A DNA stretch of 64,000 nucleotides from UBA6168 sp964508135 (GTDB taxonomy: Bacteria; Bacteroidota; Bacteroidia; Chitinophagales; Saprospiraceae). Below are positions 40,293-50,714 of the stretch, piece by piece. Position 1 is the stretch's first letter. The number at the start of each line of letters is the position of its first letter. The notes below the pieces were generated by a model. It saw only the letters and a program-made list of their open reading frames with translations, did no database searches and had not been told where the DNA came from. A program made the translations under genes and the position numbers. The stretch is from NCBI GenBank assembly GCA_964508135.1, contig CAZDSU010000018.1, positions 30,601-94,600 of the forward strand. Reading direction: 5' to 3'.

Positions 40293-40325
40293 GTTGATAT
40301 TCTTCAGTTTGTGAAAAGTGCGGGG

Positions 40326-40333
40326 CAAAGATA
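40326..40333 (-). promoter_or_regulatory. -7 box of the HPPD gene
   Basis: CAAAGATA on the + strand reads TATCTTTG on the minus strand, an exact TAnnTTTG box. Transcription would start roughly 15 bases before the proposed start codon at 40292 plus a short leader. A CAA at 40357-40359 may be part of the -33 element. Confidence 0.5.
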
Positions 40334-40419
40334 GGGTTTCGTTGCAGGGGTTTTATCAATAAATCGCCCTTTATTTGCAATCATAAATCCAGTAGCTCAA
40401 TTCTGACGACCCAGTACCA

Positions 40420-41742
40420 ATGCGCAACCTTTACCTCTCCGACCGTTTTTTCAGCCTGTTCGGCATCGTGGCTGTGCTGTTTGCGCTGGGCTATGTTGTG
40501 CCTTGGATGTACACCGTGGGCCTCGTTGCGTTCTGTGTGGCCGTGGCACTGGCAGTGGCCGACGTGGTGCTGCTATTTGGCAAAAACGTGAAAGTGACGG
40601 CAGAGCGCAAGCTGCCCAAGCTGCTTTCCTTGAGCGACCCAAACAAAATTACCCTTGATATCACCAACCACTCCCCTCGCCCACTTCGGCTCACCGTGAT
40701 TGACGAGTTGCCTGAACAGTTTCAGCTACGGGATCTTGAGCTGAAAATCGCACTGCACAGCGGGGAGGAGCACTCGTTGGCCTACGAACTTAGGCCGCTC
40801 ACCCGTGGCGAGTACAGCTTTGGCGTGGCCAATATTTTTGCCGAAACACAAATCGGCCTCGTGCAGCGCCGCTTTCAGGCTGCCGAGCCAATGAACGTGC
40901 CTGTTTATCCCTCCGTCCTCCAGATGAAGCACTACGAACTGCTCGCCTTCAACCGCACGAGTTCGCAGGAGGGGCTTCGCAAAATCCGGCGCATCGGTCA
41001 CAGCTACGAGTTCGACCAAATCAAAAACTACGTGCTCGGCGACGACTACCGCAGCGTCAACTGGAAGGCCACTGGCCGCCAGAGCCGACTGATGGTCAAC
41101 CAGTACGAGGACGAGCGCTCGCAGCAAGTTTATTGCCTGATTGACAAGAGCCGGGCGATGAAGATGCCCTTCAACGGCCTCAGCCTGCTCGACTACGCCA
41201 TCAACACCAGCCTCGCCATTTCCAACATCGTCCTCAAAAAATACGACCGGGCCGGCCTCATCACCTTCTCCGACAAGATTGGCTCCACCATCAAGGCCGA
41301 CCGCAAGGCGAACCAGTTGAACAAAATCCTCCACGCACTTTACAACGAATCAGAGCGCACACTGGAGGCCAACTACGAGCTGCTCTACCACATCGCCCGA
41401 AAGCTCATTAGTGGTCGGAGCCTGATTTTGCTCTACACCAACTTCGAGAGCATGTACGCCTTGGAGCGTGTGTTGCCCCACCTCCGCCGCATCAACAACT
41501 TCCACCTGCTGGTGGTCATCTTCTTCGAAAACACGGAGATTCAGGACTTCGTGAAGGAAGAAGCGAAGACGATGGAGGGCATTTACACGCAAACTATGGC
41601 ACAGAACTACCTCGCCGAGAAGTCGGCCATCGCCCATGTGCTGCGGCAGCACGGCATCCAAACCATCCTCACCCGTCCGGAGGATTTGTCCATGAACACC
41701 ATCAATAAATACTTGGAATTGAAGTCGAGGGGGATGATTTGA
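40420..41742 (+). CDS. DUF58 domain-containing membrane protein
   Basis: The 440-residue protein has two N-terminal membrane helices (about 10-50), then a strand-rich region and the DUF58 core. That core has the diagnostic RIGHSYEFDQIKNYVLGDDYRS and VNWKATGRQSRLMVNQYEDE stretches, followed by a von Willebrand-A-like fold (VYCLIDKSRAM, the metal-site DxS). DUF58 proteins often accompany MoxR-type AAA ATPases and act in envelope or complex assembly; no MoxR gene is visible in this window. It is divergent from hppD. Confidence 0.85.
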   Translation: MRNLYLSDRFFSLFGIVAVLFALGYVVPWMYTVGLVAFCVAVALAVADVVLLFGKNVKVTAERKLPKLLSLSDPNKITLDITNHSPRPLRLTVIDELPEQFQLRDLELKIALHSGEEHSLAYELRPLTRGEYSFGVANIFAETQIGLVQRRFQAAEPMNVPVYPSVLQMKHYELLAFNRTSSQEGLRKIRRIGHSYEFDQIKNYVLGDDYRSVNWKATGRQSRLMVNQYEDERSQQVYCLIDKSRAMKMPFNGLSLLDYAINTSLAISNIVLKKYDRAGLITFSDKIGSTIKADRKANQLNKILHALYNESERTLEANYELLYHIARKLISGRSLILLYTNFESMYALERVLPHLRRINNFHLLVVIFFENTEIQDFVKEEAKTMEGIYTQTMAQNYLAEKSAIAHVLRQHGIQTILTRPEDLSMNTINKYLELKSRGMI

Positions 41743-41758
41743 GAAGAAAGATTGTTGA

Positions 41759-41833
41759 ATTGTTGAATTGTTGAATTGTTTGATTGTTTTCGTGATACGA
41801 GCTAACAATCAAACAATTCAACAATTCAACAAT
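41759..41833. terminator. 30-bp-arm hairpin between convergent genes
   Basis: Perfect arms at 41759-41788 and 41804-41833 around a 15-base loop; each arm is three 8-base TTGAATTG words plus TTGATTGTT. It starts 16 bases after the DUF58 stop and ends 5 bases before the stop of the opposing T9SS gene. A bidirectional terminator is the natural reading. Confidence 0.75.
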
Positions 41834-41838
41834 CCAAC

Positions 41839-44800
41839 CTACCTCAGCAGCGAAATATTCCCCTTCTTGAAATAATCCTGCCCGTTGAAGCACTTGGCGT
41901 GGAGGTAGAAGCCGTAAACATCCGGAGTCAGCAGTTGGCCATTGAAGGTGCCGTCCCATCCGATGCCTTGGTCTTGGGAGTAAAAAATCCGTTGTCCCCA
42001 GCGGTTGTAGATGGCAAGTTCCATCTCTGCCACGATGTTGCTGCGCAAAAACAGCACGTCGTTCTCGCCATCGTTGTTGGGCGTGAATGCGTTGGGCAAG
42101 AACAGGTTCGGCTCGTCGCAGTCAGGGTTGAGCACCACGATAGTCACCTCCCGGAACGCTTGGCAGTTGCCTTCGTCCGTTACCAACACCGTGTAGGTGG
42201 TAGTTTCTTCGGGCGTGGCAATCGGGTTCGGGATGGTCGGGTCGTCGAGGCCCGCTTCGGGCGTCCACTGGTACGTGTAGCCGTCAATGAAATCAATGTT
42301 AAGTTGAGAGAACTCGCCCGAATTAAAATAAATCGTGCTGTTGCTGGAAGTGATTTGCCCCAGCGTCGGCTCGATGTCGTAATAGGAGACATTGGCGCTA
42401 TCCTCCTCCATGCAGCCATACGAGTTGGTGGCTTTCACGTTGAAAATCTCGTCGAACATCAAGCCCGTGACCACGATGCTGCCATCTGGATTTACTATGT
42501 CAATAAACTCCATCGGCGACCACTCGAAAGTCAGCGTCTGGTTGGAATGATGGTTGATGAGCGGAATGGTTACGTTGCCAATTTCTTCGCAGAAACTGAA
42601 ATAGTCGCCCACCGAAATATCCACTGGGTAGGCGTAAATGACCACCTGCGCCGTGTCGTGGCAACCAAGTGTGTCGGTCGTTTGCACAAAATAATGCTTC
42701 GTTTCGTTTGGCGTCACGGTCAGGTTGGGCAGCGTGCCGAGCGGATTGGAAAAATTCAGCGACTGTGACCAAACCAGGTTCGTGATGAAACTCGACGTGT
42801 AGAACGCCGAGAGCAGCACGTCTGTACTATCGCAAAGCACGGTGTCAACCGGGATGGTTGAAAGGTTGTGCTTGGGCATCACCCGCACTTGTACGGTTTG
42901 GGCAACCGAACAGGTATCCGCTCCGTTGTAGCCCTGCACGGTCACTTGATAAAATTGGTCGTTGCCCAAGGTGGTAATCGGGTTCGGGCAGTTGGAGCAG
43001 GAAAGCCCCGTTGGAGGCGACCAGGTGTAGCTCAAGGTCGAGCCTTCCGCCTCCGGGTTGATGGGCGTCGGCACCTCTGGGCAGATGTCCACCACAGCCC
43101 GCACCGTTGGGTTGAAAGTGTAGGTTGTCACACTGAAACCCTCCGTCGAACTGCATCCCCACTGGTTGGTCACAACTGCCTCGAAAGTGGAAGTCACGCC
43201 CTGCTGGGAGGTTACGCTTGGGCAAGCCGTGTTGCCGCCGCTGAGGATGGTGCCGCCGTTGGACGCCGTCCATTGGAAGGTCAAAATATCGTTGATGTCG
43301 AGGTTGGTGATGCAGAGGTTGTAATTCGGCATCGGGCAGGTGTCAATCACGCCGTTGCCGTCCAGTACGATGTCGAGCTGGTTGTTGGAAACGGCGACCT
43401 CGTCCGTTGCGGAGCAGCCATAAGTGTCAGTTACGCTCACCGTGTAGGTGTCCGAAAGGTCAGGGTCAACGAGCAGCGTAGGCTGGCCGCCAAGCACGTC
43501 CCCCGCCGAGTTTGTCCAAATAAGGGTCACTGGCACGTTGGTTTGCGCAGCAATCAGTATCGAATCACCGCAGGTGAAGGTGTCCACGGTCTCCGTGATG
43601 TCAATGATTGGCGCTGAAAAGACAGCTACCTGGATAACTTCTTGGCATTGATCCATCCCAAAATCACCTGTCACCGATACGGTGTAAACTGTTGATTGTG
43701 AAACGGTTACGGTCGGGTTCGGGCAATTGGTGCAGTCGAGTCCAATGTCTGGCGACCAAACATAATCGAGGTTGGGGTTTGCACCAGGGTTCAGGTCTTC
43801 CCCGACGCCGGGGCAGACCTCCAAGTTTTCCACGACAGTGGGCACAAAATTGTAACTGGAAATGGCTTGGGTTAAACTTGCCGTGCAGCCGAACTGGTTC
43901 GTCACCGTCACGGTATAGTTTGCCGCCTGAGAAGCTGGGGGCGTCAGCACCGTCACTGTCGGGCCATTAGCCGGTGGCAGAATCTGGCCGGGCGGCGTTG
44001 CCGTCCACAGATAGCTCAGGTTGTGGTCGGCCACGAGGTTGTTCACCGTCAACTGCACCTCCGTTTCGGGGCATTCGGCACCGGCGTTTTGCCAGTTGAC
44101 ATTCACCGACTCGTCTGCCACGAAGACGGTGTCCCTATCATGGCAATTGTACTGGTCGGTGGCCAGCACTTCGTAATCGGTATCTGCCGAAGGCAAAATC
44201 GTAAGGCAAATGCCGCTGCCAACAAAGCCACCGGGATGTGCAGTCCACTGATAATCAACGTTTTGCAAATTAGACGCTGCGCAAAGCGTGAGTGGCGCTC
44301 CACAAGTGAGGGTATCGCCTGGTGCGGTCACTTCCAATTTTTCAGGAACAAAAACGGTTACCGTCCTCGTCACCGAACAGGTGTCGGGCGAGAAGTTAGT
44401 GATTTCAACGGAGTAAATCGTCGTCTGCGTGGGCCAGACCGTTGGGTTGGCCACTTCGGTGTCGCTGATGGCGATGTTGGGCGTCCAATGGTATTCGTAG
44501 GACACGTTTCCGAAGGGGTTCAGTTCTGTGGAATCGCCTTGGCACAGCACGAGCGAATCCGAGAAAATTATCTCGATGAATTCGAGCTTCAGTTCCTTCG
44601 TTTCCGAGCCTTCGCAGCCGTTGTTGGTAAAAATGGTCATCGTGACCTCGAAGGTCTCACCCGCATAAACCGTGAAAATGGGGTTGGGCAAACTTGAGGT
44701 ATCGCCATTACTGGTTTGCCAAAAAATACTGTCAATAGTCGTTCCTGTCTGCAAAATCAGGGTAGCATCATGGAACATAACGTCCACGCTGTCCACGTCG

Positions 44801-47800
44801 CAAGAGAGGTATTCGTAAGTGAAATCAGGCACAAATTGGGTTGAAACAATGGTGATATCCTTCACCAGCGTATCCACGCAGGCGAGGTCAAAATCCATCG
44901 TGAGCCGGACGGTGTAGGTACCAAGACCTGGGTACGTGTAGACTGGGTTGTCCAGGTGCGAGGTGTCGTCCGTCACCGTCGGGTCGCCAAAATCCCACGA
45001 AAAGTTGAAGGCGTTGGTGCTCGTGTTCACGAATTGCACGGTGCTGCCGTTGCACTCCACGACGTAGTCAAAATCGAGGACGTTTGCTGTGTCCACCACG
45101 GCCACGTACACACTGTCCATTGCGGAGCAGCCAAACTGGTTGGTGGCCTCCACGTACAGCCAACGGGCACCTGGCACAACCGGCACGGTTGGATTTGGCA
45201 CGTCTGTCGGGCCGCTGAAGATGTCCACCGGCGTCCACTGCCAGGTCAGCGTGTCGTTCAGGTCAAGGTTGGTGGCATAAACATCGAGTGGCTCGTTGGA
45301 GCACTTGATTTGGTCACCCACCGCCTCGATGTTGACGGGGCCGCCCACCACGTGGATGGTGTCGTACCAATGGCAACCCTCGGGGTCGGTGGCCCGTACC
45401 ACGTACCAGTCGTAGCCGGACACGTTGACGGTGATGGAATCCACGTCGCCCGCCACCTGCACACCGTTTTCATCGAACCAGGCGTACACCACGGGCAGGA
45501 GTTCCGCCATGGCATGCAGCGTGGCCGTAGCTTCGCAAGTTTCCACGTCGTCACTGCCCACCAGGTTCACGTCCGGCGTCACCACGACAGTGATTTGACG
45601 AGTGATGGAGCAGGTGTCCGCACCGTTTGGGTTCAGCACTTCGACGGTGTAAATCGTTGTTTGTGAGGGATTTACGCACGGGCTTGGACAATCGTCGCAG
45701 CCGGGAATGGCTGGCGACCAATGGTAAATATAGGTCGTGTCGCCGCCCACGTTGAGGCAAACGCCGCCGTTGAGGCAGCCAATAACCTCGCTATCATCCA
45801 CCAAGTTAGGCAGTTCCGTGAAGTCAATATAAAGGGAGTCAAGAGCCGTGGTTCCGGAACAATTCTCGCTGGTCGTCACCTGCAAAGTCACGTACAGCCA
45901 GCCCTCCTGCATGATGGTGATTACTGGGTTCATCATTGTTGAAGTGCCCGTGTACACCCCAGTGAAGGTCCAAAGCCAACCATCTGTGTCGCCCTCAGTG
46001 TTGATGGTTTGGTCAAAAAACTTGACCGCTACTGCATCCTCGTCGCATCCGTTGTATTGGTAGCTGAACGCAGGTTCCAGCGTTTTCACCGACGATGTGA
46101 CTACTTGTACGATGGTGTCCTTGCACACGGCATCGGGGGCGGTCATCAGCGTTACGCTGTAGTCTCCGTAATTCGGGTAGGTGTAAGTTGGGCTGGTTTG
46201 GCTGGAAGTGTCGGCAGCAGTAGCTAGATCGCCGAAGTCCCAGAAAAAGCCGAAGGGGGCAAACTGGCTTTGGTTGACGAAATGCACCACCCTGCCGTCG
46301 CAATCCGCATCTGGTTCAAATGCTAGTTCGACGGGGGTGAACACCTCCACGAGCACATCGGCGACCGTCAGGCACAGTCCGCTGTAGCCCGTTATCGTTA
46401 CACTGTAAATGGTGTTTTGTGCTGGCGCAACGCCGGGATTGGCCAGGTTTTGCTGGGCTATTGGCACAGGTGACGCCCATTGGAAAGTGAAGCCAGGATG
46501 GTCGCCTGCCGGGTTCAGGTACGCCGTCTCACCCAAGCAAATCTGCACGGTGTCGGGCAGTACATCTGCTGGGTTGTTGCCTCCTGTCGTGAAGGTGTCC
46601 AACTTGACCTGCTCGCAGCCATTGACCGAGCCAGCCATCAGCGTGATGGTTCCAGTGGCTGGGTTTGGCACCTGAAAAACAGGGTTTTGCAGGTTGGAGG
46701 TAAGCGTGATTGTGTCGTAAGTCACCGTCCATGTCCACTCCTCGACCGGCGAGACGTTATCAGTGGAGAGGTCTTGCAACACCAGCACCGATTGGCTGGA
46801 GCAGTCATAGGTCTGCCAAGAAAAATCAGGCGTCAGGGAATTGTACTGTAGGTAAATTTCGTGAAAAGCCGTGTCCACGCATTGCCCAACAGGCTCTGCC
46901 ACAAGGGCGACGATGTAAGTGCCGGTGTCGGGGTAGGTGTAGCTCGGTTCTTTCAGGTCGGAGCTTGGCGTGAGGTTTGGCCAGTCAAAGTACCAGATAA
47001 AGTGCTGCGCCACGTCGGTGTTGTTTCCAAAATTGACCGTCAAATCGTCGCACTGGGCATCGGGTGCCTCGATTTGGACATCCAGCTCGGCACAAACGCC
47101 CACTTCGTACTGGAAATCACGCCGCAGCACGGAAAGCAGTTGTCCATTCCTGTATTCCTCCACCAAAACGCCCACCACGAAACGGCCTTGGATTTGAGGA
47201 AAGCCCGTGATAAGCCCCGTCGCTGGGTCAATGCTCAATGGGCTGCTGCTGGGTCCCAAGAGTTGGCTCAAATTATAGGGAGGATCTACCCAAGTTAATG
47301 TGGTGTATGGCGGGGGCTGTATTTCATCAATTTCATACGGTGAGCCGTATGGGATCTGGTCGGCGGTAGGGATTGGAAAAGTAAAACTTGCACCAACAAA
47401 AGGGGTGTAAAACTTATAAACCAAGCTGTCACCATTAATGTCCGTGGCTGCATGCGGATGCTCAATCGGATAATTTACGCAAACAAATACCGGTGGATAA
47501 AAGCCGAACTGTGGGCTGCTGTTTTGCAGGGTTTTGGCCTTTGGCGACAAATAAATCCAATAGGTCGCACCCGTGTTTAGTGGGTCAACGATGTTGTCCA
47601 CGGCTGAGTTCCGACAGCAGCGCTGGTAGGTAATGTAGATGCCCTGAGCGCCAACCAACCTGAATTTTCTTTGATAACGGGCATGTTGAACACAAACATT
47701 TGGTGGTACGAACAGACAGGGGTCGCCAGCAATGTTGTTTGGAATGGTATCAAAAACGCCCACTGGGAAAAGCCGCATTTCCGACAACGAAACGCCTGTG

Positions 47801-48024
47801 TAGTAAAGGCCATTATCTGTAAAAATGCCAATATTGGCGTAGGGAAGTTCAAATCCCTCATTGTTTACATCGCCACAATCCCGATACAAGTCCAGGGTAA
47901 TGAGGAAACTGTCGTTCCCCACGTATTTATAGCTCAACTCGCCACCAATGATGTGAGTAGCATGGAGCGGCAGGGCAAAGAACATGCCCAAGGCCAACAA
48001 AGCAGAGTTAAGAAAATATCTCAT
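41839..48024 (-). CDS. Giant PKD-repeat surface protein with T9SS type B (gliding-motility-associated) C-terminal domain
   Basis: The 2061-residue precursor has a signal peptide ending LPLHA. The N-terminal block THIIGGELSYKYVGNDSFLITLDLYRDCG is typical of Bacteroidota gliding/adhesin proteins. Many PKD/Ig-like modules follow, recognisable by repeats such as FSWDFGDPTVTDDTSH, YTYPGLGTYTV and PNPTVTVSQSTVYTVSV. The last 90 residues (LPNAFTPNNDGENDVLFL, then YNRWGQRIFYSQDQGIGWDG, ending in DYFKKGNISLLR) are the type B sorting domain. It is exported by the type IX system and probably attached at the cell surface for adhesion. The PorE-like and PorP/SprF genes follow upstream on the same strand, the usual trio that helps export such cargo. 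Confidence 0.92.
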   Translation of the reverse strand: MRYFLNSALLALGMFFALPLHATHIIGGELSYKYVGNDSFLITLDLYRDCGDVNNEGFELPYANIGIFTDNGLYYTGVSLSEMRLFPVGVFDTIPNNIAGDPCLFVPPNVCVQHARYQRKFRLVGAQGIYITYQRCCRNSAVDNIVDPLNTGATYWIYLSPKAKTLQNSSPQFGFYPPVFVCVNYPIEHPHAATDINGDSLVYKFYTPFVGASFTFPIPTADQIPYGSPYEIDEIQPPPYTTLTWVDPPYNLSQLLGPSSSPLSIDPATGLITGFPQIQGRFVVGVLVEEYRNGQLLSVLRRDFQYEVGVCAELDVQIEAPDAQCDDLTVNFGNNTDVAQHFIWYFDWPNLTPSSDLKEPSYTYPDTGTYIVALVAEPVGQCVDTAFHEIYLQYNSLTPDFSWQTYDCSSQSVLVLQDLSTDNVSPVEEWTWTVTYDTITLTSNLQNPVFQVPNPATGTITLMAGSVNGCEQVKLDTFTTGGNNPADVLPDTVQICLGETAYLNPAGDHPGFTFQWASPVPIAQQNLANPGVAPAQNTIYSVTITGYSGLCLTVADVLVEVFTPVELAFEPDADCDGRVVHFVNQSQFAPFGFFWDFGDLATAADTSSQTSPTYTYPNYGDYSVTLMTAPDAVCKDTIVQVVTSSVKTLEPAFSYQYNGCDEDAVAVKFFDQTINTEGDTDGWLWTFTGVYTGTSTMMNPVITIMQEGWLYVTLQVTTSENCSGTTALDSLYIDFTELPNLVDDSEVIGCLNGGVCLNVGGDTTYIYHWSPAIPGCDDCPSPCVNPSQTTIYTVEVLNPNGADTCSITRQITVVVTPDVNLVGSDDVETCEATATLHAMAELLPVVYAWFDENGVQVAGDVDSITVNVSGYDWYVVRATDPEGCHWYDTIHVVGGPVNIEAVGDQIKCSNEPLDVYATNLDLNDTLTWQWTPVDIFSGPTDVPNPTVPVVPGARWLYVEATNQFGCSAMDSVYVAVVDTANVLDFDYVVECNGSTVQFVNTSTNAFNFSWDFGDPTVTDDTSHLDNPVYTYPGLGTYTVRLTMDFDLACVDTLVKDITIVSTQFVPDFTYEYLSCDVDSVDVMFHDATLILQTGTTIDSIFWQTSNGDTSSLPNPIFTVYAGETFEVTMTIFTNNGCEGSETKELKLEFIEIIFSDSLVLCQGDSTELNPFGNVSYEYHWTPNIAISDTEVANPTVWPTQTTIYSVEITNFSPDTCSVTRTVTVFVPEKLEVTAPGDTLTCGAPLTLCAASNLQNVDYQWTAHPGGFVGSGICLTILPSADTDYEVLATDQYNCHDRDTVFVADESVNVNWQNAGAECPETEVQLTVNNLVADHNLSYLWTATPPGQILPPANGPTVTVLTPPASQAANYTVTVTNQFGCTASLTQAISSYNFVPTVVENLEVCPGVGEDLNPGANPNLDYVWSPDIGLDCTNCPNPTVTVSQSTVYTVSVTGDFGMDQCQEVIQVAVFSAPIIDITETVDTFTCGDSILIAAQTNVPVTLIWTNSAGDVLGGQPTLLVDPDLSDTYTVSVTDTYGCSATDEVAVSNNQLDIVLDGNGVIDTCPMPNYNLCITNLDINDILTFQWTASNGGTILSGGNTACPSVTSQQGVTSTFEAVVTNQWGCSSTEGFSVTTYTFNPTVRAVVDICPEVPTPINPEAEGSTLSYTWSPPTGLSCSNCPNPITTLGNDQFYQVTVQGYNGADTCSVAQTVQVRVMPKHNLSTIPVDTVLCDSTDVLLSAFYTSSFITNLVWSQSLNFSNPLGTLPNLTVTPNETKHYFVQTTDTLGCHDTAQVVIYAYPVDISVGDYFSFCEEIGNVTIPLINHHSNQTLTFEWSPMEFIDIVNPDGSIVVTGLMFDEIFNVKATNSYGCMEEDSANVSYYDIEPTLGQITSSNSTIYFNSGEFSQLNIDFIDGYTYQWTPEAGLDDPTIPNPIATPEETTTYTVLVTDEGNCQAFREVTIVVLNPDCDEPNLFLPNAFTPNNDGENDVLFLRSNIVAEMELAIYNRWGQRIFYSQDQGIGWDGTFNGQLLTPDVYGFYLHAKCFNGQDYFKKGNISLLR

Positions 48025-48045
48025 AATTCGTTCTGGTTTATCTTT

Positions 48046-48120
48046 TGAGAGATTGAGGGTTTGAGGGTTTGAGAGGTTGAGGGAGCGTATGCAACGTGGC
48101 CAACCCCTCTCAATCTCTCA
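48046..48120. repeat. Hairpin with TTGAGGG words between the T9SS genes
   Basis: Core arms TGAGAGATTGAG at 48046-48057 and complement at 48109-48120, with further partly matching 7-8-base words on both arms. It lies between two genes of one operon, 20 bases from the PorE-like stop. Confidence 0.65.
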
Positions 48121-48140
48121 AACACTCAACCTCTGCCGCT

Positions 48141-50576
48141 CTAATTTTCCGCCACCCGCCGGGCGCCAATGATAGCCACTTTTCGTTCAAAGGAAGCCAC
48201 CACGGAATAGATGCTGCCCCGTTCGTCGTCGAGCTTGTCGCTAATGAACTGGGGTGCCAACTTTTCGCCGTAGCCCACTACTTGCATGGTCAACATCCCC
48301 TTGTCAACAAAGGGTTTCAAAGCCCCGCCCCGCCATGTTTCAAAATGGTTTTTTAAACAGTCCGAACGGCGCTGGGAAAGGTCGTAATTGTAGTCCTCGC
48401 TGGCCCTGGGGCTGGTAAATCCCTGGATTATCAACTCCACTTTGAAGCCGCCGTCGCCCATGATGTCGAAGATATTTTCGCTGAAAACTTCGAGGCTGAG
48501 GTATCCGTTGTTCACCTCCCGTTCAAAGAAGGCGTCCATCCGGCGAGCAGAGATGATGCTGTCTATACCCTCCAAGGCCGTGACGTACTCGCTGACGAAG
48601 GTATCCTTCCGTAGCATGTACTTTTCCCAGGTCTCCTTGTAGCTAACCTCGGTGGTTGTCTTACGTGTCCGTGGGTTTGGCTCGTCGTTGTCAAAGTAGA
48701 TGACCAAAGGCGGGAAGTCCTCGATTTCCTTTGGTTTCAAGTAGAGTTTTTTGTAAATGTCGGAGGTGGTAACATCGGTTTTCAGGTCAATGTTGACGGT
48801 GTCCGAGAAGTAGGCCACCTTGGAACCGATGAGCTGGTAGTTCCTGCCCCGGTCCAATACAAAATCCACGTTGTTGCCAGCCTCATTTTTCTTGAAGTCA
48901 ACCTCTTGCCCATCTACCACAAGGCGTACTTCCACGCCCTTGAGCGGGTTGCCGTTCTTTTTGTTGAAAGTGGACACGTGCAGGTCCACCTTCTCCGGCA
49001 CGAGATAAAGTTTGCGTTCCAGTGTGCGTTCGTTGGCAGTGGCGGGCAGGGTCAGGTCCACCTCCTCGCGCAATGGCAAGAAGCCAGGGCGGGTGGCCAA
49101 CATGGCGTATTTCGTACCCTTCTTCAGTGGAAATTGGAAGTCGTTGGAGGTGGGGTTCGTAACAGTCGTCAGCAAGATTTCGCCCTCTTTGCCCATCTCA
49201 AATAGCTTGATGGTGACGCCTTCCAGCGGGTCGTTGTTTTTCTTGTTGAAGGTGAGCACGCTCAGGTCAAGTACCTGAATCGTGAAGGCGTAGAGGTCGT
49301 TGCAGCAGGCCTCGAATTCCGGCTCAAGCACCAAGCTGCCCAGTCTGCTCGACGAAAAATAGCCCTTTGTACGGGAATCGTTCATCCAAAAATGGGTGTC
49401 ATTGTAGCTGCTGTTGAACGGCGCAGGCATGTGCTCAAAGTCGTGCCAGCCGCCATTGTCCATGTTCGCCTGATAGAGGTCGTAGCCCCCAAAACCCTGC
49501 CTCCCATCACTGGCAAAGTACATGGTTTTGCTTTGATGGTGGTAAAAAGGCGTAACGTCATTGCCAGGCGTGTTGAGTGCCGCCTCGTTCACGGGCGTCG
49601 AGTAGGTGCTGTCGTTCTCCAGCTTTGCCGACCATACGTCCAGCTTGCCGAGGCCGCCCGGTCTGTCGGACACGAAGAACAGCCAATCCTTGCCCGTCGC
49701 CTCGTCGTAAGTGATCATTGGGTCGGTGGCCGTGTAGCCCGATACGTTGATGCTTGGAGGCAGTTTTACAGGCTCACCAAATTTGTTCTCCCCCAATACC
49801 GGACGTGACCAGATTTCGCAGCGCACCTCTGCTTTATCGCCCACATAATCACAGAGGCAGTAGTAAATTTTGAGGTTGTCCTTGGTGAAATCAGCGTGTG
49901 CCGTGTGACGTTTGTCGTCGTTGAGTTGGAGCTTCTTGCCCTTGCCCTTGGCGTTCTTGGCCAGCATTTCTATGGAATACTGACGGGGTGCTTCGCCCTT
50001 TTTGAACTCCCGCTGCTCGCTGAGGGAGGAGTAGTAAAGGTCGCTTCCCCTCATTTGCGGAGCAAACTCTGACCAAGGCGTGTTGACGTCATTGCCGAGC
50101 CGCTCCACGGTCACGTTCTCATCAGGATGCTTGATTGCCTCGATGGCCCAGTTGAGCGATCCGATTTCTTGCTTCGCAATGGCTGCGTACTCCGGCTGGC
50201 TGGCCCCGTGTTCATCCACGAATTGCTGGAAGTACGACTGCGATTGCTCGTACTTGCCCTGCTTTTTCATCACCGTGGCGAGCCAATATTTGGAGAGTGG
50301 GTATGCCTTGGCAGTATCAGCAGCAATGACCTTGGTGTAAGCCGTATCGGCAAACGTGTAAGATTCAAAAAGACGGGCAGCTTCGGCATACTTGTAAAGC
50401 ACCTCGGTTCGCTCGCCCTCGATGTACATTGCTTCTTGGTAGTGCTTCATGGCCGCGTAGTAGTTCAAGTTCTTGAACTCCTCGTCAGCGGCCTTCACGT
50501 ACTGCTTGAATGTTTGGCCAGAAGCCTGGCTTGCAAAAAACGCAACCAGCAGTAACAGGGGGAAAAATTGCTTCAT
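48141..50576 (-). CDS. PorE-like OmpA-family protein of type IX secretion
   Basis: I set the start at 50576 (MKQFFPLLLLVAFFASQASGQ, signal peptide); a start at 50621 would add 15 polar residues. The 811-residue protein has TPR-like repeats (FKNLNYYAAMKHYQEAMYIEG, TFADTAYTKVI), a six-blade PD40/WD40-like propeller (about 170-430), several carboxypeptidase-regulatory-like beta domains with the repeated LTFNKKNNDPLEGV and STFNKKNGNPLKGV motif, and a C-terminal OmpA-like peptidoglycan-binding domain (LIIQGFTSPRASEDYNYDLS). This is the domain order of PorE, which links the T9SS to peptidoglycan. PorE in Porphyromonas is a lipoprotein; here the signal looks like a type I signal. Confidence 0.85.
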   Translation of the reverse strand: MKQFFPLLLLVAFFASQASGQTFKQYVKAADEEFKNLNYYAAMKHYQEAMYIEGERTEVLYKYAEAARLFESYTFADTAYTKVIAADTAKAYPLSKYWLATVMKKQGKYEQSQSYFQQFVDEHGASQPEYAAIAKQEIGSLNWAIEAIKHPDENVTVERLGNDVNTPWSEFAPQMRGSDLYYSSLSEQREFKKGEAPRQYSIEMLAKNAKGKGKKLQLNDDKRHTAHADFTKDNLKIYYCLCDYVGDKAEVRCEIWSRPVLGENKFGEPVKLPPSINVSGYTATDPMITYDEATGKDWLFFVSDRPGGLGKLDVWSAKLENDSTYSTPVNEAALNTPGNDVTPFYHHQSKTMYFASDGRQGFGGYDLYQANMDNGGWHDFEHMPAPFNSSYNDTHFWMNDSRTKGYFSSSRLGSLVLEPEFEACCNDLYAFTIQVLDLSVLTFNKKNNDPLEGVTIKLFEMGKEGEILLTTVTNPTSNDFQFPLKKGTKYAMLATRPGFLPLREEVDLTLPATANERTLERKLYLVPEKVDLHVSTFNKKNGNPLKGVEVRLVVDGQEVDFKKNEAGNNVDFVLDRGRNYQLIGSKVAYFSDTVNIDLKTDVTTSDIYKKLYLKPKEIEDFPPLVIYFDNDEPNPRTRKTTTEVSYKETWEKYMLRKDTFVSEYVTALEGIDSIISARRMDAFFEREVNNGYLSLEVFSENIFDIMGDGGFKVELIIQGFTSPRASEDYNYDLSQRRSDCLKNHFETWRGGALKPFVDKGMLTMQVVGYGEKLAPQFISDKLDDERGSIYSVVASFERKVAIIGARRVAEN

Positions 50577-50652
50577 GAGCCTACTGTTTGTTTTTGGATA
50601 ATTGTTCATAGTTCCAGGCAAAATGGGTATTGGGTTATTGAGCTATTGGGTG

Positions 50653-50704
50653 ATTGGGTTATTGGGTGATTGTAGTCGTATGGACAATAACCCAATAACC
50701 CAAT
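50653..50704. repeat. Hairpin with GGGTTATT words between PorP and PorE genes
   Basis: Perfect 14-bp arms 50653-50666 and 50691-50704, with 8-base words GGGTTATT/GGGTGATT/GAGCTATT running back to about 50625. It lies 10 bases from the PorP/SprF stop. Confidence 0.7.
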
Positions 50705-50714
50705 ATCCCAATTA